NCBI RefSeq assembly: GCF_001297015.1
Contig: NZ_LIGE01000023.1
Coordinates: 372,001-436,000, forward strand
Length of the DNA stretch: 64,000 nucleotides
From: Pseudomonas sp. RIT-PI-r
GTDB taxonomy: Bacteria > Pseudomonadota > Gammaproteobacteria > Pseudomonadales > Pseudomonadaceae
Direction: 5' to 3'
Shown: positions 1 through 8,437 of the stretch, piece by piece
Position numbering within the stretch: position 1 is the first letter of the stretch
How the letters are laid out: every line of letters starts with the position of its first letter
The notes under the pieces: generated by a model
Database searches by the model: none
What the model was told of the DNA's origin: nothing
What the model saw: the letters and a program-made list of their open reading frames with translations, nothing else
Made by a program: the position numbers and the translations under genes

Positions 1-907
1 CAAGGAAGATGTCGGCGTCGGCGATGTTCTCTTCCAGCAGCAGGTCGCGATCAGACGCGCTGCCCTGCAACACCACGGTGCTGTCGAGGGTGTCGGAGAG
101 ATAACGGCAGCGCGCCGGATTCATCTCGATGATCTTCACCTGATAACGGCTTTCGATGGCCTCGGCCAGACGTTCACCGATCTGCCCGCCGCCAGCGATG
201 ACGATGCGTTTGTAGGTTTCGTCGAGACGGCGCATTTCGCTCATCACCGCGCGAATATTCTCACGGGCAGCGATGAAAAAGACTTCGTCATCGGCTTCGA
301 TCACTGTGTCGCCCTGCGGCAGGATCGGCCGGTCACGGCGGAAAATCGCTGCCACGCGGGTTTCGACATTCGGCATGTGTTCGCGCAATTGGCGCAGTTG
401 CTGACCCACCAACGGCCCGCCGTAATAAGCGCGCACCGCCACCAGTTGCGCCGCGCCTTCAGCGAAGTCGATCACCTGCAACGCACCGGGATGCTGAATC
501 AGGCGTTTGATGTAATTGGTCACCACTTGCTCGGGGCTGATCAGCACATCGACCGGAATCGCTTCGTTCTGGAACAGCTGTTCCTCGCGATTGAGGTAGG
601 ACGCTTCGCGCACTCGGGCGATCTTGGTCGGGGTGTGGAACAGTGTGTGGGCGACCTGGCAGGCGACCATGTTGGTTTCGTCGCTGTTGGTCACCGCGAC
701 CAGCATGTCGGCGTCGTCGGCACCGGCCTGACGCAACACCGAGGGCAGCGAGCCACGGCCCTGCACGGTACGAATATCGAGGCGGTCGCCGAGGTCGCGC
801 AGGCGTTCGCCGTCGGTGTCGACCACCGTAATGTCGTTGGCTTCACTGGCCAAATGCTCGGCCAGCGAACCGCCGACCTGTCCCGCACCGAGGATGATGA
901 TTTTCAT
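1..907 (-). CDS. trkA: Trk potassium uptake regulator TrkA (partial, C-terminus outside window)
   Basis: Peripheral NAD-binding subunit that gates the Trk K+ transporter at the inner membrane. About 302 residues are visible of a protein usually near 457. The start codon is the ATG complementary to 905-907. The N-terminus [12 protein letters not shown] carries the Rossmann glycine motif (residues 7-12), and the first RCK half follows. A second Rossmann fold begins near residue 233 ([15 protein letters not shown]), so the duplicated RCK architecture is seen directly. The gene runs off the left edge, so the last third cannot be judged. It lies 22 bp downstream of rsmB on the same strand and is probably cotranscribed with fmt-rsmB. 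The identification is secure. Confidence 0.95.
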   Translation of the reverse strand, partial: MKIIILGAGQVGGSLAEHLASEANDITVVDTDGERLRDLGDRLDIRTVQGRGSLPSVLRQAGADDADMLVAVTNSDETNMVACQVAHTLFHTPTKIARVREASYLNREEQLFQNEAIPVDVLISPEQVVTNYIKRLIQHPGALQVIDFAEGAAQLVAVRAYYGGPLVGQQLRQLREHMPNVETRVAAIFRRDRPILPQGDTVIEADDEVFFIAARENIRAVMSEMRRLDETYKRIVIAGGGQIGERLAEAIESRYQVKIIEMNPARCRYLSDTLDSTVVLQGSASDRDLLLEENIADADIFL

Positions 908-929
908 CCAGTCACTCCGTTGAATCCGT

Positions 930-2240
930 TTAGCCGCGCGCGGCAGCGATCTTGATCAGCTTGGCGTAGTAGAACCCGTCATGCCCGCCCTGCTGGGCCA
1001 GCAATTGGCGACCATGGGGCTGTTTGATCCCGGCGCTGGTGGCCAGATCCAGCTCGCGGGCACCGGGGGTGCGCTCAAGGAACGCGGCGATGACTTCGGT
1101 GTTCTCGGTCGGCAGGGTCGAGCAGGTGGCGTACAGCAGGATGCCGCCGACCTCGAGGGTTTTCCACATGGCGTCGAGCAGTTCGCCTTGCAGTTGCGCG
1201 AGGGCGACGATGTCGTCCGGCTGACGGGTCAGCTTGATGTCTGGATGACGGCGGATCACGCCGGTGGCCGAGCACGGTGCGTCGAGCAGGATGCGCTGGA
1301 AGGGTTTGCCGTCCCACCATTTCTCGGTGTCGCGACCGTCGGCGGCGATCAGTTCGGCATCCAGACCCAAGCGCTCAAGGTTCTCTTTGACCCGCACCAG
1401 ACGCTTGGCTTCCAGATCCACCGCGACTACGCCGGCCAGTGCCGGTTCGGCTTCGAGGATGTGGCAGGTCTTGCCGCCGGGCGCGCAGCAGGCGTCGAGT
1501 ACGCGTTGGCCCGGCGCCAGATCGAGCAGGTCGGCGGCCAGTTGCGCCGCTTCGTCCTGCACGCTGATCCAGCCTTCAGCGAAACCCGGCAGGCTGCGCA
1601 CGTCGGCGGCGGCTTCGAGGATGATGCCGTCGCGGCTGTACACGCATGGCGTTGCAGCAATGCCGGCTTCAGTCAGCAGACCGAGGTAGGCGTCGCGGTT
1701 GTGATGGCGACGGTTGACCCGCAGGATCATCGGCGGATGCGCGTTGTTTGCTTCGCAGATGGCTTCCCACTGCTCCGGCCAGAACGCCTTCAGGGATTTT
1801 TGCAGCCAGCGCGGGTGAGCGGTGCGCACCACCGGGTCACGTTCCAGCTCGGCGAAAATCGTTTCGCTTTCGCGCTGGGCATTGCGCAACACGGCATTGA
1901 GCAGGCCTTTGGCCCACGGCTTTTTCAGCTTGTCGGCGCAACCGACGGTTTCGCCGATGGCGGCGTGGGCCGGCACGCGGGGGTAGAGCAATTGGTAGAG
2001 CCCGACCAGCAGCAGCGCCTCGACATCGGCGTCGGCCGTTTTGAACGGCTTCTGCAGGAGTTTTTCCGCCAGCGCCGACAGGCGTGGCTGCCAGCGCGCA
2101 GTGCCGAACGCCAGATCCTGAGTGAAACCGCGATCGCGATCCTCGACCTTGTCCAGTTGCGTCGGCAGAGAGCTGTTCAGTGAGGCTTTGCCGCTGAGGA
2201 CGGCGGCGAGTGCCTTGGCGGCGGCCAGACGCGGATTCAT
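930..2240 (-). CDS. rsmB: 16S rRNA (cytosine-967-C5)-methyltransferase RsmB
   Basis: Methylates C967 of 16S rRNA using SAM. The 436-residue protein has an N-terminal NusB-like RNA-binding domain (about residues 1-140) followed by a Rossmann methyltransferase domain. The SAM-binding motif CCAPGGKT lies near residue 250. The m5C-family cysteines sit in DAPCSATG (near 320) and YATCS (near 375). I chose the ATG at 2240 ([14 protein letters not shown]) over the longer reading frame because it overlaps the fmt stop codon by 4 bp (ATGA), a typical translational-coupling arrangement, and because the upstream extension is arginine-rich shadow sequence from within fmt. Confidence 0.95.
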   Translation of the reverse strand: MNPRLAAAKALAAVLSGKASLNSSLPTQLDKVEDRDRGFTQDLAFGTARWQPRLSALAEKLLQKPFKTADADVEALLLVGLYQLLYPRVPAHAAIGETVGCADKLKKPWAKGLLNAVLRNAQRESETIFAELERDPVVRTAHPRWLQKSLKAFWPEQWEAICEANNAHPPMILRVNRRHHNRDAYLGLLTEAGIAATPCVYSRDGIILEAAADVRSLPGFAEGWISVQDEAAQLAADLLDLAPGQRVLDACCAPGGKTCHILEAEPALAGVVAVDLEAKRLVRVKENLERLGLDAELIAADGRDTEKWWDGKPFQRILLDAPCSATGVIRRHPDIKLTRQPDDIVALAQLQGELLDAMWKTLEVGGILLYATCSTLPTENTEVIAAFLERTPGARELDLATSAGIKQPHGRQLLAQQGGHDGFYYAKLIKIAAARG

Positions 2241-3196
2241 TGCGCGTCCACCGCAACGCCGAGCACGGTGCCGACGGCGAATTTCTCGCGACGGCTGTTG
2301 AACAGGTCGCTGAAGTTCAGCGCCTTGCCGCCGGGCAATTGCAGACGGGTCAGGCACAGGGCTTGTTCGCCGCAGGCGACGACCAAACCGTCCTTGCTGG
2401 CGCTGAGGATTTCACCCGGTGCGCCTTTGCCGTCGGCGAGTGTCGCCGCCAGCACTTTCAGTGCTTCACCGTTAAGGGTGCTGTGGGTGATCGGCCATGG
2501 GTTGAAGGCGCGTACCAGTCGCTCCAGCTCAACCGCCGGACGGCTCCAGTCGATGCGTGCTTCGTCTTTGTTCAGTTTGTGCGCGTAGGTGGCGAGTTCA
2601 TCGTTCTGCACTTCGCCTTCCAGCGTGCCGGCAGCCAGACCGGCAATCGCTTGCACCACGGCTGGCGGGCCCATTTCGGCGAGGCGGTCGTGCAGCGTGC
2701 CGCCAGTGTCTTCACCGGTGATCGGCGTGACGACCTTGAGCAGCATCGGCCCGGTGTCGAGGCCGGCTTCCATGCGCATCACGGTCACACCGCTTTCGGC
2801 ATCACCATGTTCCACGGCGCGCTGGATCGGCGCCGCACCGCGCCAGCGTGGCAACAAGGATGCGTGACTGTTGATGCAACCCAGGCGCGGAATATCCAGC
2901 ACCACTTGCGGCAGGATCAGGCCGTAGGCAACCACGACCAGCAAATCCGGTTTCAGTGCGGCCAACTCGGCTTGAGCGTCGGTGTTGCGCAAAGTCGGCG
3001 GCTGCAACACCTGGATATTATTTTCCAGCGCGAGCTGTTTGACCGGGCTCGGCATCAGTTTTTGCCCGCGACCGGCCGGACGATCCGGTTGGGTGTAAAC
3101 CGCAACGATCTCGTAGGGGCTGTTCAGCAGGGCCTTGAGGTGTTCGGCAGCGAATTCCGGGGTGCCGGCAAAAACGATGCGCAGTGGCTCAGTCAT
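2237..3196 (-). CDS. fmt: Methionyl-tRNA formyltransferase
   Basis: Formylates initiator Met-tRNA with 10-formyltetrahydrofolate before translation initiation. The protein is 319 residues, the usual length. The N-terminal formyltransferase fold shows the family motif NSHASLLP with Asn109 and His111, and a later Asp in the GLDTGPML segment (near 147), which together form the catalytic triad of this family. The C-terminal half is the tRNA-binding barrel. It is followed by rsmB with a 4-bp overlap and preceded by def, the enzyme that removes the formyl group. A terminator lies between def and fmt, so fmt probably has its own promoter or depends on readthrough. Confidence 0.97.
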   Translation of the reverse strand: MTEPLRIVFAGTPEFAAEHLKALLNSPYEIVAVYTQPDRPAGRGQKLMPSPVKQLALENNIQVLQPPTLRNTDAQAELAALKPDLLVVVAYGLILPQVVLDIPRLGCINSHASLLPRWRGAAPIQRAVEHGDAESGVTVMRMEAGLDTGPMLLKVVTPITGEDTGGTLHDRLAEMGPPAVVQAIAGLAAGTLEGEVQNDELATYAHKLNKDEARIDWSRPAVELERLVRAFNPWPITHSTLNGEALKVLAATLADGKGAPGEILSASKDGLVVACGEQALCLTRLQLPGGKALNFSDLFNSRREKFAVGTVLGVAVDAQ

Positions 3197-3211
3197 GAAG
3201 GGCGTCTCATA

Positions 3212-3241
3212 AAAAGAAAAAGGCTTGCCGCAGCAAGCCTT
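3212..3241 (-). terminator. Rho-independent terminator of def
   Basis: Read on the minus strand, this is an 8-bp perfect stem (AGGCTTGC/GCAAGCCT) with a 4-nt loop, followed by TTTTCTTTTT. It lies 14 nt past the def stop and ahead of the fmt start. Confidence 0.85.
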
Positions 3242-3254
3242 TGAAGGAGGGGCA

Positions 3255-3761
3255 TCAAGCGTTCTGGCGGTGCTGCTTTTCCAGTTTCTTCTTGATCCGG
3301 TCGCGTTTGAGCGTGGACAGGTAATCGACGAACAATTTGCCGTTGAGGTGGTCGCATTCGTGCTGGATGCACACCGCGAGCAGGCCTTCGGCGATCAGCT
3401 CATAGGGCTTGCCGTCGCGGTCCAGCGCCTTGATTTTGACCTTCTGCGGGCGGTCGACGTTTTCGTAGAAACCCGGTACCGACAGGCAGCCTTCCTGGTA
3501 TTGGTCCATTTCTTCGGTCAGCGATTCGAACTCGGGGTTGATGAACACCCGGGGTTCGGTGCGGTCTTCGGAAAGGTCCATCACGACGATACGTTTGTGC
3601 ACGTTGACCTGGGTCGCGGCAAGGCCGATGCCCGGCGCTTCATACATTGTTTCAAACATGTCATCGACCAACTGACGCACTTCGTCGTCCACTACAGCCA
3701 CAGGCTTGGCGATAGTGCGCAGACGCGGGTCCGGGAATTCGAGGATGTTTAAAATGGCCAT
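3255..3761 (-). CDS. def: Peptide deformylase
   Basis: Metalloenzyme that removes the N-formyl group from nascent proteins. The 168-residue protein has all three family motifs: GIGLAATQ (44-51), EGCLS (90-94, metal ligand Cys92) and QHECDH (133-138, with the HExxH metal-binding histidines and catalytic Glu). The start at 3761 gives [14 protein letters not shown], the standard N-terminus of the family. The longer frame up to 3872 adds a sequence unlike the family. It is divergent from the LysM gene to its right. Confidence 0.97.
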   Translation of the reverse strand: MAILNILEFPDPRLRTIAKPVAVVDDEVRQLVDDMFETMYEAPGIGLAATQVNVHKRIVVMDLSEDRTEPRVFINPEFESLTEEMDQYQEGCLSVPGFYENVDRPQKVKIKALDRDGKPYELIAEGLLAVCIQHECDHLNGKLFVDYLSTLKRDRIKKKLEKQHRQNA

Positions 3762-3921
3762 AGGCTTTGATTGCTGCACACGTTGAGTAAAGTCGGGCGA
3801 TGGCCTGGCAGGTCCGAAGATGCAGGCTACCGTTGTGAAGCGTAGCTTGTGCATTTTGCACAAGCGAGCCACGGGGGCTCTGACGGTTCACGCGAATGCA
3901 CATGATAAAGGGATTCACTGC

Positions 3922-4947
3922 ATGAGGAAAACACTACTCGCCCTGCTGCTGTTGGCTTCGGCTGGCGTGGCGCAAGGGCAAGTGCAACTCAGGGAAGGTT
4001 TTCCACAGCAATACACGGTGGTTTCGGGGGACACACTCTGGGACATATCCGGCAAATACCTGCGCGAGCCCTGGCAGTGGCCACAGCTGTGGCGGGCCAA
4101 TCCGCAAATCGAAAACCCCAACCTGATCTATCCCGGCGACACGCTGACGCTCAGTTATGTCGACGGCCAGCCGCGTCTGACCCTGAATCGCGGCGAGTCG
4201 CGCGGGACCATCAAGCTCTCGCCACGAATCCGCACCAGCCCTATGGCCGAGGCGATTCCGAGCATTCCGCTGAAATCCATCAACAGTTTTCTGCTGAGCA
4301 ACCGCATCGTCGACAAGGCTGAAGACTTTGATAAGGCGCCATACATTGTCGCTGGCGATGCCGAACGTGTGCTCAGCGGCACCGGCGACCGCATTTTCGC
4401 CCGCGGCCATTTCGACCCGAATCAACCGGTCTACGGGATCTTCCGTCAGGGCAAGGTCTACACCGATCCTGAGACCAAGGAGTTTCTCGGGATCAACGCC
4501 GACGACATTGGAGGCGGTGAAATTGTTGCCACCGAGGGTGACGTCGCCACCCTGGCGCTGCAACGTACCACCCAGGAAGTGCGCCTCGGTGACCGCTTGT
4601 TCAGCGGCGAAGAGCGTTCGATCAACTCGACCTTCATGCCCAGCGCACCGACCAGCAAGATCAACGGCGTAATCATCGACGTGCCGCGTGGCGTCACCCA
4701 GATCGGCGTGATGGATGTGGTCACCCTGAACAAGGGCAAGCGCGACGGTCTGGCTGAAGGCAACGTGCTGGTGGTGATGAAAACCGGCGAAACCGTGCGC
4801 GACCGTATCACTGGCCAGCCGCTGAAAATTCCCGATGAACGCGCCGGTTTGCTGATGGTATTCCGCACCTACGACAAGCTCAGTTACGGCCTCGTGCTCA
4901 ACGCATCGCGCTCGCTGGCGGTGCTCGACAAGGTGCGAAATCCGTAA
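3922..4947 (+). CDS. tsaP: LysM-domain protein, TsaP-type type IV pilus secretin-associated protein
   Basis: The 341-residue protein has an N-terminal signal peptide (MRKTLLALLLLASAGVAQG, cleavage near residue 19) and a LysM peptidoglycan-binding domain at about residues 29-77 (YTVVSGDTLWDISGKYL ... NPNLIYPGDTL). About 260 residues without other recognisable motifs follow. Length and position match P. aeruginosa PA0020, known as TsaP, which binds peptidoglycan and anchors the PilQ secretin of type IV pili. I assign the name by gene order (between def and dprA) and domain layout. The start at 3922 is preferred because the upstream in-frame sequence is not signal-like and reaches into the divergent def promoter region. 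Confidence 0.8.
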   Translation: MRKTLLALLLLASAGVAQGQVQLREGFPQQYTVVSGDTLWDISGKYLREPWQWPQLWRANPQIENPNLIYPGDTLTLSYVDGQPRLTLNRGESRGTIKLSPRIRTSPMAEAIPSIPLKSINSFLLSNRIVDKAEDFDKAPYIVAGDAERVLSGTGDRIFARGHFDPNQPVYGIFRQGKVYTDPETKEFLGINADDIGGGEIVATEGDVATLALQRTTQEVRLGDRLFSGEERSINSTFMPSAPTSKINGVIIDVPRGVTQIGVMDVVTLNKGKRDGLAEGNVLVVMKTGETVRDRITGQPLKIPDERAGLLMVFRTYDKLSYGLVLNASRSLAVLDKVRNP

Positions 4948-4973
4948 GCAGGCTTCACAAGTTACCAACAGAG

Positions 4974-4982
4974 TTATCCACA
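4974..4982 (+). promoter_or_regulatory. Perfect DnaA box (TTATCCACA)
   Basis: Exact match to the consensus 9-mer for DnaA, in the 80-bp gap between the LysM gene and dprA. Other exact copies in the window start at 5591, 16151 and 18687 on the plus strand and at 17875, 17928 and 20287 on the minus strand. Whether any is bound cannot be told from sequence. Confidence 0.4.
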
Positions 4983-5027
4983 GCTTGTTCCGAATGGTTC
5001 GGGGCTTATAACGATCAAGGATGATCC

Positions 5028-6128
5028 ATGATGATGTCTGCCTGCACACCAGTTTCCCCAGCGGAACTGGAAGCGCGCCTGCGCCTGCACCGCTTGCCGG
5101 AAATCGGCCCCAAGCGTTTTAGCAAATTGCTCGAAGCCTTTGGCTCGGCGTCGAAAGCCATCAGCGCCCCGGCCAGCGCCTGGCGTTCCCTGGGCATGCC
5201 GGCGTCGAGTGCCGACGCGCGGCGTTGCCCTGACGTGCGTGACGGTGCCAGCCACGCAATGCGCTGGCTAGAGCGCCCGGGGCATCATTTGTTGATGTGG
5301 GATCAGGCGGATTACCCGGCACTGCTGGCGCAGATTCCCGATCCGCCGCCGTTGCTGTTTGTCGCTGGCGATCCGCTGATTCTGGAAAATCCGCAATTGG
5401 CGATGGTCGGTAGCCGCCGCGCCTCGCGTCCGGGAATGGACACGGCGACCGCGTTTTCCCGCAGCCTCGCCGGAGCGGGTTTTGTGATTAACAGTGGTTT
5501 GGCGCTGGGCATTGATGCCGCCGCGCATCAAGCCGCGTTGGATGTCGGCGGGTTGACCATCGGTGTGCTGGGCACCGGGCTGGAAAACTTTTATCCACAG
5601 CGCAATCGGCGCTTGGCAGACGCGATGATCGCCTCGGGCAGCGCGGTGGTTTCAGAGTTTCCGCTGGACGCCGGGCCGACGCCGAGCAACTTCCCACGGC
5701 GTAACCGGATCATCAGCGGTTTGTCCCTCGGCGTGCTGGTAGTCGAGGCCAGCGTCGCCAGTGGTTCATTGATTACCGCGCGCCTGGCGGCGGAACAGGG
5801 ACGCGAGGTGTATGCGATTCCAGGCTCCATCCATCACCCCGGCGCGCGAGGCTGCCACCAGTTGATCCGTGACGGCGCGGTGTTGGTGGAAACCATCGAG
5901 CACATCCTCGAAGCGTTGCGTGGCTGGCAGCATTTACCGTTGTCCACAGACACACCAAAAGCCGATCACCCCTTGCTCGCCCTGCTCCACGCCGCGCCGC
6001 ACACCAGCGAAGCCTTGGCCGGCAGCAGCGGCTGGGGGCTACCCAAAGTGCTGGCGGCGCTCACCGAACTGGAAATGGATGGTCGCGCCGTGTGCGAAAA
6101 CGGTCGCTGGTTGGCCAGGACGAGCTAG
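5028..6128 (+). CDS. dprA: DNA-processing protein DprA (Smf)
   Basis: Single-strand DNA-binding protein that loads RecA during natural transformation and is conserved widely in non-competent bacteria as well. The 366-residue protein has an N-terminal helix-hairpin-like segment (LHRLPEIGPKRF, about 20-31). The central Rossmann-like DprA core shows VGSRRAS, SGLALGIDAAAH, GVLGTGLENFYP and FPRRNRIISGLS, and a winged-helix-like C-terminus follows. Three ATGs in a row start at 5028, 5031 and 5034. The purine-rich CAAGGA at 5016-5021 fits any of them, so the start is uncertain by two codons. It is followed by tsaC in the same direction, as in PAO1. Confidence 0.95.
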   Translation: MMMSACTPVSPAELEARLRLHRLPEIGPKRFSKLLEAFGSASKAISAPASAWRSLGMPASSADARRCPDVRDGASHAMRWLERPGHHLLMWDQADYPALLAQIPDPPPLLFVAGDPLILENPQLAMVGSRRASRPGMDTATAFSRSLAGAGFVINSGLALGIDAAAHQAALDVGGLTIGVLGTGLENFYPQRNRRLADAMIASGSAVVSEFPLDAGPTPSNFPRRNRIISGLSLGVLVVEASVASGSLITARLAAEQGREVYAIPGSIHHPGARGCHQLIRDGAVLVETIEHILEALRGWQHLPLSTDTPKADHPLLALLHAAPHTSEALAGSSGWGLPKVLAALTELEMDGRAVCENGRWLARTS

Positions 6129-6183
6129 GTTTTACAAGGAAGATCGGTAAACTGCGCGAAACCTGTTTGCGGAGAGTTTTTTC

Positions 6184-6741
6184 ATGGTCAACAGTTGGCG
6201 TGTGCAACAAGCCGCACGAGAGATTCGCGCCGGGGCGGTGATTGCCTATCCAACCGAAGCCGTCTGGGGGCTGGGTTGCGACCCGTGGAATGAAGAAGCG
6301 GTGGATCGGCTGCTGGCGATCAAGAATCGTTCGGTGGTCAAAGGCCTGATTCTGGTCGCCGACAACATTCGCCAGTTCGACTTCCTGTTCGAGGACTTCC
6401 CGCAAGAGTGGATCGACCGCATGGCCAGCACCTGGCCGGGGCCGAACACCTGGCTGGTGCCGCATCAGGGCTTGTTGCCGGAATGGGTCACCGGCATGCA
6501 CGACACCGTAGCGCTGCGCGTCAGCGATCACCCGCAGGTGCGCGACTTGTGTTCGATGGTCGGGCCGTTGATTTCAACCTCGGCCAACCCACAGGGACGC
6601 CCGGCGGCGCGTACGCGTTTACGGGTTGAGCAATATTTCCGTGGGCAGGTTGATCTGGTGCTGGGCGGTAGCCTCGGCGGACGGAAAAACCCTAGCGTCA
6701 TACGTGATCTTGCAACCGGTAAGGTCATTCGTCCCGACTGA
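6184..6741 (+). CDS. tsaC: Threonylcarbamoyl-AMP synthase TsaC (Sua5/YrdC family)
   Basis: Makes threonylcarbamoyl-AMP from threonine, bicarbonate and ATP for the t6A modification at position 37 of ANN-decoding tRNAs. The 185-residue single-domain protein is the short TsaC form, lacking the Sua5 C-terminal domain. Family signatures are [13 protein letters not shown] (near residues 20-32), [13 protein letters not shown] (near 48-60, the basic binding residues) and STSANPQG (near 138). The start follows a GGAGAG ribosome-binding site at 6171-6176. A strong terminator closes the unit. Confidence 0.95.
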   Translation: MVNSWRVQQAAREIRAGAVIAYPTEAVWGLGCDPWNEEAVDRLLAIKNRSVVKGLILVADNIRQFDFLFEDFPQEWIDRMASTWPGPNTWLVPHQGLLPEWVTGMHDTVALRVSDHPQVRDLCSMVGPLISTSANPQGRPAARTRLRVEQYFRGQVDLVLGGSLGGRKNPSVIRDLATGKVIRPD

Positions 6742-6767
6742 CCCGATTTCTACCTGATGGGCTTGCG

Positions 6768-6798
6768 AACTCCTCGACTGCATAGACGAGGAGTTTTT
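6768..6798 (+). terminator. Rho-independent terminator downstream of tsaC
   Basis: A 9-bp perfect stem, AACTCCTCG (6768-6776) with CGAGGAGTT (6787-6795), then a T tract. It separates the conserved dprA-tsaC block from the accessory operon that begins at 7015. Confidence 0.85.
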
Positions 6799-6838
6799 CG
6801 TCCGCCTGCGATTTATCCCTGAATCTGTCGCGCAAGTT

Positions 6839-6854
6839 AAACAATCCGTTGTTT
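6839..6854. promoter_or_regulatory. Inverted repeat AAACAA-TCCG-TTGTTT ahead of the 7.0-12.1 kb operon
   Basis: Perfect 6-bp arms around a 4-bp spacer in the AT-rich 216-bp leader of the biosynthetic operon. The leader is the most AT-rich DNA nearby and must hold the operon promoter. I could not fix -35/-10 boxes with confidence. The repeat could be an operator for an unlinked regulator or could be chance. No regulatory gene lies in the operon itself. Confidence 0.3.
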
Positions 6855-7014
6855 ATATTGGTTCTTCGTGTGTCAGATAAAATCTATAAACAAGAAGTTT
6901 CAGTAACTTTTCCCACGTCATTATCAGAAGTCGCGCAGTGGCGATATTTCCAAAAGCATCCATTATTTCAATGCGCTCAGGAAACTTCGATAAGTTAACG
7001 TCTGCGGAGAAGGA

Positions 7015-7683
7015 ATGGACACTACGAATTTGCAACTCAAGGACTATCTGCAGGGGCTTCAGGAAACGCTGAACAAGCAACATGCTGATTATCGAATCGC
7101 TATTCTCGATACGGGAGCAGACATCAGCGAGTTTGAACGATTCATCGGCCGCCAGTTTCGTCTGCGGTTAAAGCATTACATGCTGACTTCCAGAGCCAGG
7201 GCACTTGAAACGAAGCTGGCGATTTCATCGCGCAGCACGCATTTTCTGTTGTACCAGCGCGATCAACTGACGGCGGTATTAAGAGTGACCCCCTCGCCGT
7301 TCGAATGGGCATCGCTGGCCCATCAGTATGTCTCGCCGACCGTGGCGCTGGCGCGTCATGTCGAGTTCAGTCGCCTGATTACCCATTCGCAGCAACACCG
7401 GCCGGTACCGATCAATGCGCTGCTGGCTGCCGCCACCGAATGGGCGATCGATCACGGGTATCAAGGCGTTACCGCTTTGTGCAGACCACCTCAACGACGT
7501 CTGTTCCAGCGTTTCGGCCTGACGCCGCTCACCTCAAGCTCAGTGCATATCGAACAACGCGCTCGTGGTGATTACTGGCTGTTGTCTGCCGAATGGCGGC
7601 AAATCCTTACCGCGCTTCAACAGCCCTGCCCCATTAACGCCAATTACCCGGAGACTCACAATGAATGCGTCCGTCAGTTTTGA
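7015..7683 (+). CDS. FeeM/LuxI-like GNAT acyltransferase, first gene of the biosynthetic operon
   Basis: The 222-residue protein resembles the N-acyl amino acid synthase / autoinducer synthase branch of the GNAT superfamily. A basic N-terminal region (FIGRQFRLRLKHYM, 43-56) is followed by a beta-rich core. The core includes ARHVEFSRLI (113-122), equivalent to the E-x-SRL segment of these enzymes, then a WAIDHGYQGVTALC strand-helix and RLFQRFGLTPL (162-172). Such enzymes join an acyl group (from acyl-ACP or CoA) to an amino donor, and the substrate here is unknown. It could instead be a relative of the thermostable-hemolysin family, which shares this fold pattern. Base composition is less GC-rich than the flanking housekeeping genes. 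The ATG at 7015 follows GGAGAAGGA, and its 3' end overlaps the next gene by 23 bp. Confidence 0.55.
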   Translation: MDTTNLQLKDYLQGLQETLNKQHADYRIAILDTGADISEFERFIGRQFRLRLKHYMLTSRARALETKLAISSRSTHFLLYQRDQLTAVLRVTPSPFEWASLAHQYVSPTVALARHVEFSRLITHSQQHRPVPINALLAAATEWAIDHGYQGVTALCRPPQRRLFQRFGLTPLTSSSVHIEQRARGDYWLLSAEWRQILTALQQPCPINANYPETHNECVRQF

Positions 7684-8395
7684 ACAACAGTTGATTGTGC
7701 TTGATCAACGAATTGAAAAGGCTTGGGCCGATATTCTGGATAATTCCCGGCTGGTCAAGGCCATCCGCGAAGCCAGTGTCTCCAAAGCATTATATGCAAT
7801 CTATATGATCGAGACGTTTCATTACACCGCGCACAATGCACGAAACCAGGGCCTTGTCGGCGTGCGGCATGCCGATAATCCGGTGTATGCAAAGTTCTGT
7901 TTTGAACATGCGGCGCAAGAAGTCGGTCATGAAAAGATGGCTCTGCATGATGTTATGAGTCTGGGTTTGAAAAATGAAAGCTTTGATATACCGCCGGCAC
8001 TTCCTGAAACTGAGGTACTGATTGCGTATTTGTACTGGATTTCTTTTACCGGTAATCCGTTACAGCGGCTTGGATACAGTTACTGGGCGGAAAACGCCTA
8101 TCACTTCATTACTCCGCTGATCGACAAACTGAGTGAAACACTGGCTCTGAAGCCAGCACAGCTGACGTTCTTCATTGCTCACTCAGATATCGATGTCGAG
8201 CATTTCAACGAGATCAAATTGATCCTGCAACGCACCTGCAAGCACCAGGCTGACTGGGATGCCATTGCCACCGTGATGGAAACCAGTCTGCGCCTGACCG
8301 GCAACATGCTTGAGGCGGTTTACAAGCAGTATGAGGCCTGGCAAAACGGCCGCGCGCCGCGGTATGAATTCCTTCATGCCCTGGATAAATCATGA
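7661..8395 (+). CDS. Haem-oxygenase-like diiron oxidase (HDO superfamily, iron-containing redox enzyme)
   Basis: The 244-residue, all-helical protein has the metal-ligand pattern of the HDO superfamily (CADD, UndA, SznF type). Candidate ligands are Glu87-x2-His90 (QEVGH), Glu144 (YWAEN), and His174-x3-Asp178-x2-His181 (HSDIDVEH). Known members use O2 for N-oxygenation, oxidative decarboxylation or C-C cleavage of amino acids and fatty acids. The reaction here cannot be deduced. The start is set at ATG 7661 (MNASVSFEQQL), which overlaps the acyltransferase gene by 23 bp. An upstream in-frame start would lengthen the overlap with sequence unlike the family. It is the second gene of the operon, suggesting it tailors an amino-acid-derived intermediate. 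Confidence 0.65.
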   Translation: MNASVSFEQQLIVLDQRIEKAWADILDNSRLVKAIREASVSKALYAIYMIETFHYTAHNARNQGLVGVRHADNPVYAKFCFEHAAQEVGHEKMALHDVMSLGLKNESFDIPPALPETEVLIAYLYWISFTGNPLQRLGYSYWAENAYHFITPLIDKLSETLALKPAQLTFFIAHSDIDVEHFNEIKLILQRTCKHQADWDAIATVMETSLRLTGNMLEAVYKQYEAWQNGRAPRYEFLHALDKS

Positions 8396-8437
8396 TGCCC
8401 TCAAGTGCGTTCCCGGGATGGGTACGTGGAGGTTGTG

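Noticed and set aside
7015..7683. Reading the acyltransferase as a true LuxI-type AHL synthase with a LuxR partner
   Set aside because: Overall length and motifs fit the wider FeeM/GNAT group; no LuxR gene or lux-box-like 20-bp palindrome is in the leader.
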